A stretch of 64,000 nt of DNA from JAFAZJ01 sp964437145 (GCA_964437145.1 CAYTFW010000010.1:4173-68172), one strand, 5' to 3'; shown: positions 49,265 to 58,804, numbered from the stretch's first letter. The notes: generated by a model from the sequence alone, not told the origin. Program-made: numbers and translations.

Positions 49265-49963
49265 TCAACGCTCCATCGGCGTGGCGTTGCGCCCGCGCAG
49301 CACGATGTCGAAGACGTAGCCCAGCGCATAGCCGGGCTGGGTGATGTCGATTGAGAACTGCGACACCAGCAGCTCGCGCGAGCCAGCGGGCGTGGCGTTG
49401 TAGATTGGATCGAGCGCCAGCAGCGGATCGCCGGGAAAGTACATCTGTGTCACCAGCCGCGTCAGGAAGCTCGGCCCGAACAGCGAGAAGTGAATGTGCG
49501 CGGGGCGCCAGGCGTTGTGATGATTGGGCCACGGATAGGCGCCGGGCTTCACCGTGAGGAAGCGATAGCGGCCTTCGGCGTCGCTGACTGCGCGGCCGCC
49601 GCCGAAGAAATTCGGATCGAGCGGCGCATCGTGCTGGTCGGCGGCGTGGATATAACGGCCGGCCGCGTTGCACTGCCACAGCTCGACCAGTGCGTCGGGC
49701 ACCGGCTTGCCGTTCTCATCGAGCACGCGGCCGGTGACGATGATGCGCTCGCCTTGCGGCTCGCCGTCCTTGCGGCCGTTGCGCGTCAGGTCAGCGTCGA
49801 GCTCGCCCACGCTCTCGTGGCCATAGACCGGGCCGGTGAGCTCCGACAGCGTCTGCTTCAACGGGATCAACGGCTTGGTCGGCGCGCGCAACGGTGTCGA
49901 CTTGTACTCGGGCGCGAGATACGCGGGCTGGGTCGACCAGTCGCGCGGATTGTAAGCGTCCAT
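49265..49963 (-). CDS. pcaH: Protocatechuate 3,4-dioxygenase beta subunit
   Basis: The 232-residue catalytic subunit with the non-haem Fe(III) ligands: Tyr in AAGRYIHAAD-type loop, Tyr in KPGAYPWPNHH, and two His in RPAHIHFSLFG. It is the ring-cleavage enzyme of the beta-ketoadipate pathway. AAGGAGGAGACG precedes the ATG at 49963. Later pathway genes (pcaB, pcaC, pcaD) are not in the window. It follows pobA, which makes its substrate. Confidence 0.95.
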   Translation of the reverse strand: MDAYNPRDWSTQPAYLAPEYKSTPLRAPTKPLIPLKQTLSELTGPVYGHESVGELDADLTRNGRKDGEPQGERIIVTGRVLDENGKPVPDALVELWQCNAAGRYIHAADQHDAPLDPNFFGGGRAVSDAEGRYRFLTVKPGAYPWPNHHNAWRPAHIHFSLFGPSFLTRLVTQMYFPGDPLLALDPIYNATPAGSRELLVSQFSIDITQPGYALGYVFDIVLRGRNATPMER

Positions 49964-49985
49964 CGTCTCCTCCTTCGTCCGCCCC

Positions 49986-51152
49986 TCAGTAGGGTAGCCC
50001 GACGTAGTTCTCGGCCAGCGATGTGCGCGCCGCACGCGAGCCCATCAGATATTCCAGCTCGGCGAGCTGCATGCGCGCCTCGAACGAGTCGGGATCGTGG
50101 AATTTGTGCAGCATCGAGGTCAGCCACCACGAAAAGCGCTCGGCCTTCCAAACGCGCGCCAGCGCCATCGAGGAATAGGCGTCGAGCAGATAATCGTCAC
50201 CGCCCCTGTAGCGGGCCGCGAAAGCACGCGACAGGTAGTATACGTCGGAGGCCGCGAGGTTGAGCCCCTTGGCGCCGGTCGGCGGCACGATATGCGCGGC
50301 GTCGCCGGCGAGGAACAGCCGGCCCCAGCGCATCGGCTCCGAGACGAAGCTGCGCAGCGGCGCCACGCTCTTCTCGATCGAGGGGCCGGTGGTCATCGAC
50401 ACGCCCAGGCGCAGCTTCAGCTCGTCCCAGATGCGATCGTCCGGCCACTCCTCGAGGTTCTCGTCGATTCTGGACTGGATGTAGTAACGGCTGCGCTTCG
50501 GCGAGCGCATGCTCGCCAGCGCGAAGCCGCGTTCGTGCGCGGCGTAGATCAGCTCGTGCGAGGCCGGCGGCACCTCGGCCAGAATGCCCAGCCAGCCGAA
50601 GGGGTAGGTGCGGTCGTAGGTGCGCAGAAGGTGCCGCGGGATCGTCTGGCGACTGACGCCGTGATAGCCGTCGCAGCCGGCGATGTAATCGCAGCGCAGC
50701 GTGTGGAGGTCGCCGTCCTTGCGCCACGTCAGCGACGGGGCGTCGGTATCGGCGCCGTGGATGGTGACGTCCGCCGCCTCGAACACCAACGGCCTGCCGG
50801 CCGTCAGCCGCGCCTCGATCAGATCGCGCGTGACTTCGGTCTGGCCATAGACGGTGACGGTCTTGCCGACGAGATCGCGGAAGTCGACCCGATGGCGCTT
50901 GCCGAGAAAGGCGATCTCCACCCCGTCGTGGACCAGGCCTTCGCGCTTGAGGCGCGCGTCGACACCGACTTCGTGCAGCATGTCGACGGTGCCCTGCTCC
51001 AGCACGCCGGCGCGGATCCGGTTCTCGACATAGGCGCGGTCCTGGCGCTCGAGGATCACGCTGTCGACGCCGGCGACGTGCAGCATCTGACCGAGCAGCA
51101 AGCCGGCTGGACCGGCGCCGATGATGGCGATCTGGGTTCGTGTCTCAGCCAT
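49986..51152 (-). CDS. pobA: 4-Hydroxybenzoate 3-monooxygenase
   Basis: A 388-residue group A flavin monooxygenase: IAIIGAGPAGLLLGQML (FAD), the family marker ENRIRAGVLEQGTVDML, GCDGYHGVSRQTIP (DG motif), RLFLAGDAAHIVPPTGAKGLN, and a terminal ENYVGLPY. It hydroxylates 4-hydroxybenzoate to protocatechuate, feeding pcaHG downstream. The ATG at 51152 overlaps the preceding thioesterase stop by eight bases, so the hydrolase and hydroxylase are coupled. Confidence 0.95.
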   Translation of the reverse strand: MAETRTQIAIIGAGPAGLLLGQMLHVAGVDSVILERQDRAYVENRIRAGVLEQGTVDMLHEVGVDARLKREGLVHDGVEIAFLGKRHRVDFRDLVGKTVTVYGQTEVTRDLIEARLTAGRPLVFEAADVTIHGADTDAPSLTWRKDGDLHTLRCDYIAGCDGYHGVSRQTIPRHLLRTYDRTYPFGWLGILAEVPPASHELIYAAHERGFALASMRSPKRSRYYIQSRIDENLEEWPDDRIWDELKLRLGVSMTTGPSIEKSVAPLRSFVSEPMRWGRLFLAGDAAHIVPPTGAKGLNLAASDVYYLSRAFAARYRGGDDYLLDAYSSMALARVWKAERFSWWLTSMLHKFHDPDSFEARMQLAELEYLMGSRAARTSLAENYVGLPY

Positions 51153-51564
51153 CACGGAACTTCGCGATCACGGCGTCGGGGATCGGCTGGGATTTCAGGC
51201 GGTGGGGATCGTCGGGATGCCGGCCCGACCACACGCGCGTCTCGAAGCCCTCGACCGCCAGTTCACCGCCGTTGAGCAGCCGGTGGTTGACGTCGAAACT
51301 GGAGCGGCGGAATTCGGCGATCGAGCTCTCGATCACCACGATGTCGCCGAACTTCGCCGGCCGCAGGAACTTCGCGCGCGACTCGACCAGCGGGAAGCCG
51401 ACGAAGTCGAAGGCCTTGACCATCTCGTGCTTGCGCAGGCCGACATGGGCGAAGAGCCCGGCGGTGCAGTGATCGAACCACTCGAAGAAACGCGGGTTGA
51501 AGACGATGCCGGCCGGATCGCAGTGTCCCCACTCGATCTCGATCCGCCTAGTGGCGACGATCAT
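51145..51564 (-). CDS. 4-hydroxybenzoyl-CoA thioesterase family protein
   Basis: A 139-residue hotdog enzyme with IEWGHCDPAGIVFNPRFFEWFD, in which His and Asp match the 4HBT active site. It is directly coupled to pobA, so releasing 4-hydroxybenzoate from its CoA ester is the natural inference. Its start overlaps the SDR stop (four bases). It is a paralogue of the 1,443 thioesterase. Confidence 0.87.
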   Translation of the reverse strand: MIVATRRIEIEWGHCDPAGIVFNPRFFEWFDHCTAGLFAHVGLRKHEMVKAFDFVGFPLVESRAKFLRPAKFGDIVVIESSIAEFRRSSFDVNHRLLNGGELAVEGFETRVWSGRHPDDPHRLKSQPIPDAVIAKFRDG

Positions 51565-52409
51565 ATCTGCGAGTACCCCGAGCCCACCGAGTCGACGCCG
51601 CGGCCGCCGGCTTTCTCAATCCAGCCGAACTCCTTGAGGATTTGCTGGCTGTAGGTGACTCGGCCATTGACCTTCGCCGCCGGCTCGCTTGCCAGCAAGA
51701 GCGCGGCGCGCGCCATCATCGAGGGCGGCTCGCCCCGGGGATCGTCCATGCCGGTGACCAGATTGTGGTGCACGGTGCCGGGCGTCGGTACGACGCGCGA
51801 GGGCGACAAAGCGGAGATCGCGATCCCGCCATGCGCCGACATCTCCTGCGCCAGGCCTTGGGTGAAGCGCTCCAGCGCCGCCTTGGTGGCGCCATACATC
51901 ACGCCGCCGCGCACCGTCTGATCTTGGTACGGACCGCGGCCCGGCCCGATCGCCGAGCCCGAGCTGATATTGACGATGGCGCCGGCCTTCCTCGCGATCA
52001 TATCCGGCAGCACGGCCTTGCTGAGCATGAACGGGCCATGCACGTTGACCGCGAACGCCTTGATCCAGCGATTCGTCGGATAGGTCTCGGTCGGCAGGTA
52101 GTAGTTCAGCGCGGCGTTGTTGACGAGGATATCGATCGGCCCGTAGGCCTTGCGAGCCGCGTCGGCGAGCTTGATGCACTCGTCATCGACGGAGACATCG
52201 GCGGCGACGGCGCTGGCCTCGCCACCCTTGGCCTTGATCTCGGCGACCGTGCGTCCGAGGGAACCCTCGAACATGTGGTCGCCTTCCTTCAGCGTGCGGG
52301 CGGCGACCACGACCTTCGCGCCTTCGGCGGCGAAGAGTTCGGCGATCGCTTGGCCTATGCCGCGGCTGGCGCCGGTGACGATCGCCACCTTGCCGTCGAG
52401 CTTGCCCAT
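51561..52409 (-). CDS. Short-chain dehydrogenase/reductase, first gene of the aromatic cluster
   Basis: A 282-residue SDR: VAIVTGASRGIGQAIAELF, LVNNAALNYY, SSGSAIGPG and YGATK (catalytic Tyr/Lys). It has a long insertion near DQTVRGGVMYGAT and a C-terminal extension. It resembles beta-ketoacyl or side-chain dehydrogenases of CoA intermediates. Its stop overlaps the thioesterase start, so the SDR-thioesterase-pobA-pcaH-pcaG set may be one operon that shortens a side chain, hydrolyses the CoA ester and opens the ring. Confidence 0.88.
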   Translation of the reverse strand: MGKLDGKVAIVTGASRGIGQAIAELFAAEGAKVVVAARTLKEGDHMFEGSLGRTVAEIKAKGGEASAVAADVSVDDECIKLADAARKAYGPIDILVNNAALNYYLPTETYPTNRWIKAFAVNVHGPFMLSKAVLPDMIARKAGAIVNISSGSAIGPGRGPYQDQTVRGGVMYGATKAALERFTQGLAQEMSAHGGIAISALSPSRVVPTPGTVHHNLVTGMDDPRGEPPSMMARAALLLASEPAAKVNGRVTYSQQILKEFGWIEKAGGRGVDSVGSGYSQI

Positions 52410-52491
52410 CGTCCCCTCCCGGCCGGCGCTTCCCCTTCGGAGCGCCGGTACGGCCGGAGTATCGGGCAGGCCGACGAAAGATTCGAGGGTC

Positions 52492-52833
52492 TCAGTGGGC
52501 CTGCGCGCGCATCGCCGGCAGCTTCGGCATCGACCAGGCCGCGACCTCGACCCGGCGCTGGCCGGCGGCCGAGCTGCGCGCGGTGGCGCTACCCTCGACC
52601 TCGTGCAGCGACCCGCCATTGAGGTGGCCGGCGCTCAGCAGACCCGCCGGCGGCAGATCGACGTTGAGGCGCTCATAGGTGTAGCGGCCCTCGAAGATCG
52701 TCGGCATGCCACGCTCGGCCATGAAGACATCGACACGCTCATGCGGCTCGACGACCAGCAGGATGCCCGGCTCGTACCAAGTGCCGCCGCTGCGGGCCAT
52801 GTGGCCCTCTTCCACGAAGAACGTCTTGACCAT
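52492..52833 (-). CDS. Unknown protein with upstream direct repeats
   Basis: A 113-residue protein beginning MVKTFFVEEGHMARSGGTWY, beta-rich in the centre (GRYTYERLNVDLPP). No family recognised. It starts at 52833, 52 bases from the first copy of a 12-bp direct repeat, which suggests specific regulation. Codon use is host-like. It may be co-transcribed with the SDR gene, 82 bases downstream. Confidence 0.55.
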   Translation of the reverse strand: MVKTFFVEEGHMARSGGTWYEPGILLVVEPHERVDVFMAERGMPTIFEGRYTYERLNVDLPPAGLLSAGHLNGGSLHEVEGSATARSSAAGQRRVEVAAWSMPKLPAMRAQAH

Positions 52834-52884
52834 GGCTTCTCTCGCCTTCCGCTCAGCCGCTCCGCGATTGCGGATCGTGAAACT

Positions 52885-52929
52885 GAGCACTCACTCTCTA
52901 TGTCCAATGCATAGAACGAGCACTCACTC
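52885..52929. promoter_or_regulatory. Paired 12-bp direct repeats flanking a dyad
   Basis: GAGCACTCACTC occurs at 52885-52896 and 52918-52929 (33 bp apart), with CTATG-N7-CATAG between them (about 52898-52914). Such repeats upstream of a start suggest a TetR- or GntR-type operator. They lie upstream of the leftward 52833 gene and the aromatic cluster. Confidence 0.45.
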
Positions 52930-52982
52930 ATAGTCAAGCGAGAGTTATCCACAGATGCTTTTTTTCTGCGCCCTCCTTCATG

Positions 52983-53012
52983 AAAAACGCCCCGCCGGGA
53001 ACCGACGGAGCG
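52983..53012 (-). terminator. Rho-independent terminator of the D-aminoacylase gene
   Basis: On the minus strand an 11-pair GC-rich stem (with G-U pairs) and a three-base loop is followed by five U residues. It begins 31 bases past the stop at 53043. This is the clearest intrinsic terminator in the window. Confidence 0.85.
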
Positions 53013-53042
53013 CTAATCATCTGAAACAACTGGTGATTCAGC

Positions 53043-54749
53043 TCAGGCCGGCAGTTTTGACCGGACCAGCTTGCCCGGCAGATTCCCCGTCGGCTCGTTG
53101 TCGCGCAACAGGGTTTGGCCGTTGACCACTGTCGCCCGGATGCCGTGCGCCTTCTGGCGCAGGCGTTTGGCGCCGGCCGGCAGGTCGGTGACGACCTCCG
53201 GCATCTGCGGTCCGACGGTCTTGGGATCGAACACCACCATGTCGGCCGCCATGCCTTCGCGCAGCAAGCCGCGATCGTGGAAGCCGAACTGGGTGGCGGT
53301 ATCGCAGGTGATCATCTTCACCGCTTCCTCGAGCGTGAACGCCTGCTTCTCGCGCACCCAGTGGCTCAGCAGATGCGTCTGCAGCGAGGAGTCCATGATC
53401 TGCGAGACGTGCGCGCCGGAGTCGGAGAAGGTCACGACCGAACGCGGATGCTTCATCAGCTCGAGCGCCGCCGACTGATCCTCGTTGGCGATCGGCTGGA
53501 TCATGAAGAACTTCATGTCGCGATCGAGCGCCATGTCGATCATCACGTCCACAGGATGCGTGTTGCGCTGACGCGCCAGCTCGGCCATCGACCGGTGCGG
53601 ACCCTCGATGGTCTCCATGGCGTAGACGTATTCCCACGACGGCGGCCGCGCTTCGGTGCCGAACACTTGCGGGCCATCGTAGGGACGCGAGGCGATCTCG
53701 ACCAGCCGGCGGCGCTTCTCGGGATCCTGCAGCGCTTTCTTCTGCTCCGACAGCGGCAGCGCGCGGATCTCGCGCCAGTACTCCCACTTGTCGAACGGCG
53801 TGTGGGTTTCGAAGGACAGCAGCACGTTGAGCGCGCGGCTGTGCACCTGCGCGAACAGGCGACCGCCCATCTGCGCCGCCTTCTCGATGATGTCGAAGGT
53901 GCCGCGCCAGGCGCCGGGCTTCTGGCGGCGACTGAACAGGCCGAAGGTGATCGGCCGGCCGCTCGACGCCGAGAGCTTGGCGAGATCGTTGTAGTACTTG
54001 ATCGCCTTGTCGCTGTCGGCGCCGCTGGGCTCGCCCGCGACCTCGACCAGGCCGGTACCCATCTCGCCCATGGCGTGGACCAGCGCCTCGAACTCGCCCC
54101 AGGTCGCGAGGCGAGACGCCACCGGCTTGTCGTCGGATGTCTGGTGGTTGACGCTGCGCGTGGTCGAGAAGCCGTAGGCGCCGGCGCGCACCGCCTCCTT
54201 GAGGTGGTGCACCATGGCCTTCATGTCGGCTTCGCTGGCTTCCTCGGTGAAGGCGCGCTGGCCCATCACGTAGGTGCGCAGCGCGCAGTGGCCGATATAG
54301 CCGGCGTAGTTGATGCCCTTGGGCAGCGACTCCAGCACGTCGAGGAACTGCGGGAAGGTTTCCCAGCGCCACTTGATGCCCGCGAGCATGGCGGCGCGGC
54401 TGATGTCCTCGGCGCGCTCGAGGTTGCGGAAGACCAGGTCGGCCTCGCTCTCGCGGCAGGGCGCCAAGGTGAAGCCGCAATTGCCCATCACCACCGAGGT
54501 GACGCCCTGGTAGCAGGAGCTGGTGCCGATCGGGTCCCAGAAGATCTGGGCATCCATGTGGGTATGGCCGTCGATGAAGCCCGGCGAGACGACATGGCCC
54601 TCGGCGTCGATGGTCTCCTTGGCGCCGTTGCCGGGAATGCGCCCGATGGTGACGATGCGACCGTCCTTGACGCCGACATCGCCGCGGTAGCGCGGCAGGC
54701 CGGAGCCATCGACGATCATGCCGTTGCGGATGACCAGATCGTACGTCAT
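53043..54749 (-). CDS. N-acyl-D-amino-acid deacylase (D-aminoacylase family)
   Basis: A 568-residue amidohydrolase of the D-aminoacylase/N-acyl-D-glutamate deacylase group. It shows GFIDGHTHMDAQIFWDPIG (metal HxH), GVTSVVMGNCGFTLAP and FSDSGAHVSQIMD (C-terminal Asp). It hydrolyses N-acyl-D-amino acids in the cytoplasm. AGGAGGAACGACCG precedes ATG 54749; the frame continues upstream only antisense to the next gene. It has its own intrinsic terminator and is divergent from the amidohydrolase-2 gene. Confidence 0.9.
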   Translation of the reverse strand: MTYDLVIRNGMIVDGSGLPRYRGDVGVKDGRIVTIGRIPGNGAKETIDAEGHVVSPGFIDGHTHMDAQIFWDPIGTSSCYQGVTSVVMGNCGFTLAPCRESEADLVFRNLERAEDISRAAMLAGIKWRWETFPQFLDVLESLPKGINYAGYIGHCALRTYVMGQRAFTEEASEADMKAMVHHLKEAVRAGAYGFSTTRSVNHQTSDDKPVASRLATWGEFEALVHAMGEMGTGLVEVAGEPSGADSDKAIKYYNDLAKLSASSGRPITFGLFSRRQKPGAWRGTFDIIEKAAQMGGRLFAQVHSRALNVLLSFETHTPFDKWEYWREIRALPLSEQKKALQDPEKRRRLVEIASRPYDGPQVFGTEARPPSWEYVYAMETIEGPHRSMAELARQRNTHPVDVMIDMALDRDMKFFMIQPIANEDQSAALELMKHPRSVVTFSDSGAHVSQIMDSSLQTHLLSHWVREKQAFTLEEAVKMITCDTATQFGFHDRGLLREGMAADMVVFDPKTVGPQMPEVVTDLPAGAKRLRQKAHGIRATVVNGQTLLRDNEPTGNLPGKLVRSKLPA

Positions 54750-54881
54750 CGGTCGTTCCTCCTGTGATTGGTTGGCCAGATGGTACACCCGGACGGGGCC
54801 TCCCGTCGCCGATAGCTGCCCTGCGGCGACGACATGCCGAAACGCTGCTAGTATCGGCGTCAGGGAACCAGGAGACGGGCA

Positions 54882-56024
54882 ATGAAGTACAATAGGATTT
54901 CGGCCGACTGCCATCTCGACATGCCCTGGATGCCGCCGGAGCTGTTCGTCAGCGAAGCGCCGCGCGAGCTCAAGGACCGCATGCCCTTCGTCACCGACAC
55001 GCCGGAAGGCGCGAAGTGGGTGACCAAGAGCGGGGCGACCTTCGGCTTCAAGAACGGCGTCGGCCCGGCCGGGTCGAAGTATCAGCCGGGCAAGCACCAC
55101 CGCGTTGATATCATGGCCGAGACCGGCCTGTACGCCGATGGCGCCAAGGACATCCGCCGCGTCTCCGATCCCCACCTGCGCATCAAGGACCTCGATCGCG
55201 ACAACGTCGACGCCGAGGTGATCTACGGCATCCTCGGCGCCGCCAGCCGCCTCAACGATCCCGAGGCGGCCAACGAGATGATGCGCATCTACAACAACTG
55301 GCTGAAGAGCTTCTGCAGCCACTATCCCGACCGGCACATCGGCCTCGCCTGCCTGCCCTACGGCAATGTCGACGAGGCGGTGAAGGAGATCTATCGCGCC
55401 GCCAAGCTGGGGCTGCGCGGGCTCGAGCTGTCGTGCTCCTGGGACATGGAGCCGATGTGGCATCCGATGTGGGATCCGCTGTGGGCGGCCGTCAACGACG
55501 TCGACCTGCCGCTGCACTTCCACACCTTCCCGACCATCCCGCCCAACACCATCGAGAAGCACGGCGGCCAGGTCGGCCGGCGCGTGTTCTTCACCGTCGT
55601 GTCCGGCTTCCAGATGAACCTGGTGAACATCCTGGCGGCGATGATGTCGGCCAACGTCTTCGAGCGCTTCCCCAACATCCGCGTCGCCTTCGGCGAGAGC
55701 GGCTGCGGCTGGGTGCCTTACGCGCTCGACCGCATGGACTACGAGTGGGAGGACCGCTTCACCGATCTGGGCCTCAAGATGAAGCCCAGCGACTACTGGC
55801 GCCGCCAGTGCAAGGCGACCTTCCAGTTCGACCGCGTCGGCCTGAAGATCATCGAGGATATGGGCGCCGAGACCTTGATGTGGGGCTCCGACTATCCGCA
55901 TGGCGACGGCGTGTGGCCGCAATCCGACAAGTACATCGCCGAGCAATTCGCCCATCTGCCGGCGGCGATCACCAAGCAGATCACCTGCGACAACGCCGCG
56001 AAGTTCTACCGGCTGTCGAACTGA
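54882..56024 (+). CDS. Amidohydrolase-2 family protein (ACMSD/decarboxylase-like)
   Basis: A 380-residue metal-dependent hydrolase of PF04909 type. SADCHLDMPW is the first metal site (HxD variant), LHFHTFPTIPP, VAFGESGCGWVPYALDRMDYEW and MWGSDYPHGDGVWPQS carry further His and Asp residues. The family includes decarboxylases of aromatic acids and hydrolases. GGAGACGG precedes the ATG at 54882. It is divergent from the D-aminoacylase; a shared promoter region of 131 bp separates them. Confidence 0.9.
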   Translation: MKYNRISADCHLDMPWMPPELFVSEAPRELKDRMPFVTDTPEGAKWVTKSGATFGFKNGVGPAGSKYQPGKHHRVDIMAETGLYADGAKDIRRVSDPHLRIKDLDRDNVDAEVIYGILGAASRLNDPEAANEMMRIYNNWLKSFCSHYPDRHIGLACLPYGNVDEAVKEIYRAAKLGLRGLELSCSWDMEPMWHPMWDPLWAAVNDVDLPLHFHTFPTIPPNTIEKHGGQVGRRVFFTVVSGFQMNLVNILAAMMSANVFERFPNIRVAFGESGCGWVPYALDRMDYEWEDRFTDLGLKMKPSDYWRRQCKATFQFDRVGLKIIEDMGAETLMWGSDYPHGDGVWPQSDKYIAEQFAHLPAAITKQITCDNAAKFYRLSN

Positions 56025-56102
56025 TCGGCGCTGGCTCGGGCTGGGCGAGGGCATCTCCGCGCCCGCCCGCGAGATGATGGAGGCGGCCTCGCGAGCCTGC
56101 CT

Positions 56103-57803
56103 CTATCGGGCGGCGGATCGCGCCCGCAGGGCCTCACGGTAGGTGTCCTCCAGCCCGCGCGCCGTCGTGCGCGCATCCATCAGCGGCGAGCCGAGCAGGC
56201 GCGCGCGCATGCCGGATCGCAGCCGCGCCAGCGCATCGCGGTCGGCAGCCAGTCGCGCGGCGATCGCGACGTATTCGTCGAGATCCGCCACCACGAGGTC
56301 GCCCAGCCCGACCGCGCGCAACAACGAGGCGCTGACCCGCGCCGCGTGCCGGCCGGCGACGCCCATGAGCGCGACCACGGGGACACCCATCCACAGCGCC
56401 TCGCAGGTCGTGGTCGTGCCGTTGTATGGAAACGGATCCAGCGCGATGTCGATCTGCCCATACAGGCGATAGTGATCCGCGAGCATGCGGCTCTTGGGCA
56501 CGCATTGGACACGACCGGGCGCCACACCCTGCGCCGCGAAGCGCGCCAGCAGCCCGTCGGTCGCTGTCTGGTCGATCGGACTGGAGCTCTTGATCATCAA
56601 CCGCGAACCGGGAACGGCGGCGAGGATACGACTCCAGGTCGCCACCACCGAGGGCGACAGCTTCATGATGTTGTTGAACGAGCCGAAGGTGATGTGGCCC
56701 GCGGTCAGGCACGGCGGCGACGGGTCGGGCTCGGGCGCCTCGGGCGGCCCGGAATAGCAGAGGAACACCGGGTCGAGCCGCAGCAGGCGCTCGCTGTGCA
56801 GCGCATCGCCCGGCCCCGGCGGATCGGCGACGGCGTCGGTGATGCGGAAGTCGACACTGTCCATACCGGTCGTCGCCGGATAGCCGATCCACGTCCCCTG
56901 CACCGGCGCCGGCCGGCGGGCCAGCACGCCCAGGCGATTGCCGTTGGAATGGCCGGCGAGGTCGACCAGCACGTCGATACGATCGGCGGCGATACGGCGC
57001 GCCACCTCGTCGTCGCTGACGCCGCAGGTCGTGAACCAACCCCGGGCATGACCGCGGATGACCCGGCTCACCTCGTCCTCGACCGGGACCTCGGCGTAGC
57101 AGAAGACCTCGACGGCGTCGCGATCATGCGCCGCGATGATCGGCGCGAAAAAATGCGCCACGGCATGGCTGCGGAAATCGGGTGAGATATAGCCGACCCG
57201 TAGCCTCCTCCCGTCCTCGTATGGGCGGGGAGACGGATGGATCGGCGTGACGCCCCGCTCGACGCGTCGTCCCATCGCGCGATGGGCGTCGAAGATCGAT
57301 CGCGGTGTCGAGCCTTCGGCGTAAAGCAGGATGTTGAGCCGTTCGCGCTGTGCTTCGATCATGTCGGGGGCGAGCGCGAGACAACGGTCGATCTCGGCCA
57401 GCGCCTCGTCGATCCGGCCCATCTTGTGCAGCAGGATGGCGAGGTTGAAGGCGGCGTTGGCGGAGCCAAAGTGCAGACGGACCGCCTCGCGCAGCGCCCG
57501 CTCCGCTTCGCCGAAGCGCACCCGGTCGGCCAGCAAGGTGCCGAGATTGAGCCAGGCCTCGTGGAAGCGCGGCTCCAAGGCCACGGCGCGCTCCAGCAGC
57601 GACGTGGCCTCGTCGGCCCGGCCGCGGATCAGCTTGGCGAGATTGTAGAGACCGACGGGATCGGACGGCGCTTGGGCGCAATAGGCGCGCAACTTCGGCT
57701 CGGCCGTTTTCGTATCACCGCGACGTAGCGCGTCGGCCGCCTCCATCAGCAGCTTGGCTTCGCGTGGCCCGGGGGGTCGGGGAGCGATACGCGGCGGGGT
57801 CAT
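56103..57803 (-). CDS. TPR protein with O-GlcNAc-transferase-like GT41 domain
   Basis: A 566-residue protein. Residues about 15-170 are tetratricopeptide repeats (AVALEPRFHEAWLNLGTLLADR; AFNLAILLHKMGRIDEAL). Residues 200-560 form the GT41-type glycosyltransferase: LRVGYISPDFRSHAVAHFF, VLVDLAGHSNGNRLGVLARRPAPVQ, and PYNGTTTTCEALWMGVPVV. Bacterial relatives modify proteins or flagellin with sugars. No flagellar gene is near. It is a probable cytoplasmic enzyme; its target is unknown. Confidence 0.88.
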   Translation of the reverse strand: MTPPRIAPRPPGPREAKLLMEAADALRRGDTKTAEPKLRAYCAQAPSDPVGLYNLAKLIRGRADEATSLLERAVALEPRFHEAWLNLGTLLADRVRFGEAERALREAVRLHFGSANAAFNLAILLHKMGRIDEALAEIDRCLALAPDMIEAQRERLNILLYAEGSTPRSIFDAHRAMGRRVERGVTPIHPSPRPYEDGRRLRVGYISPDFRSHAVAHFFAPIIAAHDRDAVEVFCYAEVPVEDEVSRVIRGHARGWFTTCGVSDDEVARRIAADRIDVLVDLAGHSNGNRLGVLARRPAPVQGTWIGYPATTGMDSVDFRITDAVADPPGPGDALHSERLLRLDPVFLCYSGPPEAPEPDPSPPCLTAGHITFGSFNNIMKLSPSVVATWSRILAAVPGSRLMIKSSSPIDQTATDGLLARFAAQGVAPGRVQCVPKSRMLADHYRLYGQIDIALDPFPYNGTTTTCEALWMGVPVVALMGVAGRHAARVSASLLRAVGLGDLVVADLDEYVAIAARLAADRDALARLRSGMRARLLGSPLMDARTTARGLEDTYREALRARSAAR

Positions 57804-57819
57804 CGCCCGCCAGCCTATA

Positions 57820-58804
57820 TCAGCGCAGGTGGCAGGCGACGAGCGTCTCGGGCGACTTGGTCGCCGGCTTGAGCGTCGGCTCCTCGACCTTGCACCGGTC
57901 GATCGCGTAGGGGCAGCGGGTGTGGAAGTGGCAGCCCGTGGGCCGGCGCACCGGGCTGGGCACGTCGCCCTCGACCAACCGCTTCTCGCGCTTGATCGCC
58001 GGATCGGGCACCGGCACCGCCGAGAGCAGCGCCTCAGTATAGGGATGCTGCGGCGAGGTGAACATCGTCTTCTTTTCGGCGACCTCCACGATGCGGCCGA
58101 GATACATCACCGCCACGCGATGGCTGATGTGCTCGACCACCGCGAGGTTGTGCGAGATGAACAGGTAGGCGAGGTTCGAGCCGCGCTGCAGGTCCATCAG
58201 CAGGTTGATCACCTGCGCCTGGATCGACACGTCGAGCGCCGACACCGGCTCGTCGCCGACGATCACCTTGGGGCCCAGCGCCAGCGCGCGGGCGATGCAG
58301 ATGCGCTGACGCTGGCCGCCGGAGAACTCGTGCGGGAAGTTTCTCATCTGGGCCGGGCGCAGACCGACGCGCTCGAACAGGGCCGCGACCCGTTCCTGGC
58401 GCTCCTTGCCGCGCGAGATACCGTGCACCATCAACGGCTCGCCGACGATGTCGCCGGCCGACATGCGCGGATTGAGCGAGGAAAAGGGATCCTGGAAGAT
58501 GATCTGCATCTGCCGGCGGAAGGGCCGCATCTCCGCCTTGCTCATGCGGCTGACATCGGCGCCGTCGACCATGATGCTGCCGGCGCTGGGCTCAATCAGC
58601 CGCAGCAAGAGTCGGCCGACCGTCGACTTGCCGCAGCCGCTCTCGCCCACCAGGCCCAGCGTCTCGCCCTCGTAGATCGCGAAGCTCACGCCGTCGACGG
58701 CGTGTACATGGCCCACCGTGCGGCGCAGCAGCCCCTTCTTGACCGGGAAATGCTTCTTGAGGTCGACGACCTCGACCGCGGGGATCCGCTCTTTCTGTGC
58801 CGCC

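Noticed and set aside
53043..56054. A single 1003-residue reading frame on the minus strand.
   Set aside because: Its upstream half is antisense to the well-supported amidohydrolase-2 gene and has no family features. The D-aminoacylase begins at 54749 with a strong ribosome site.
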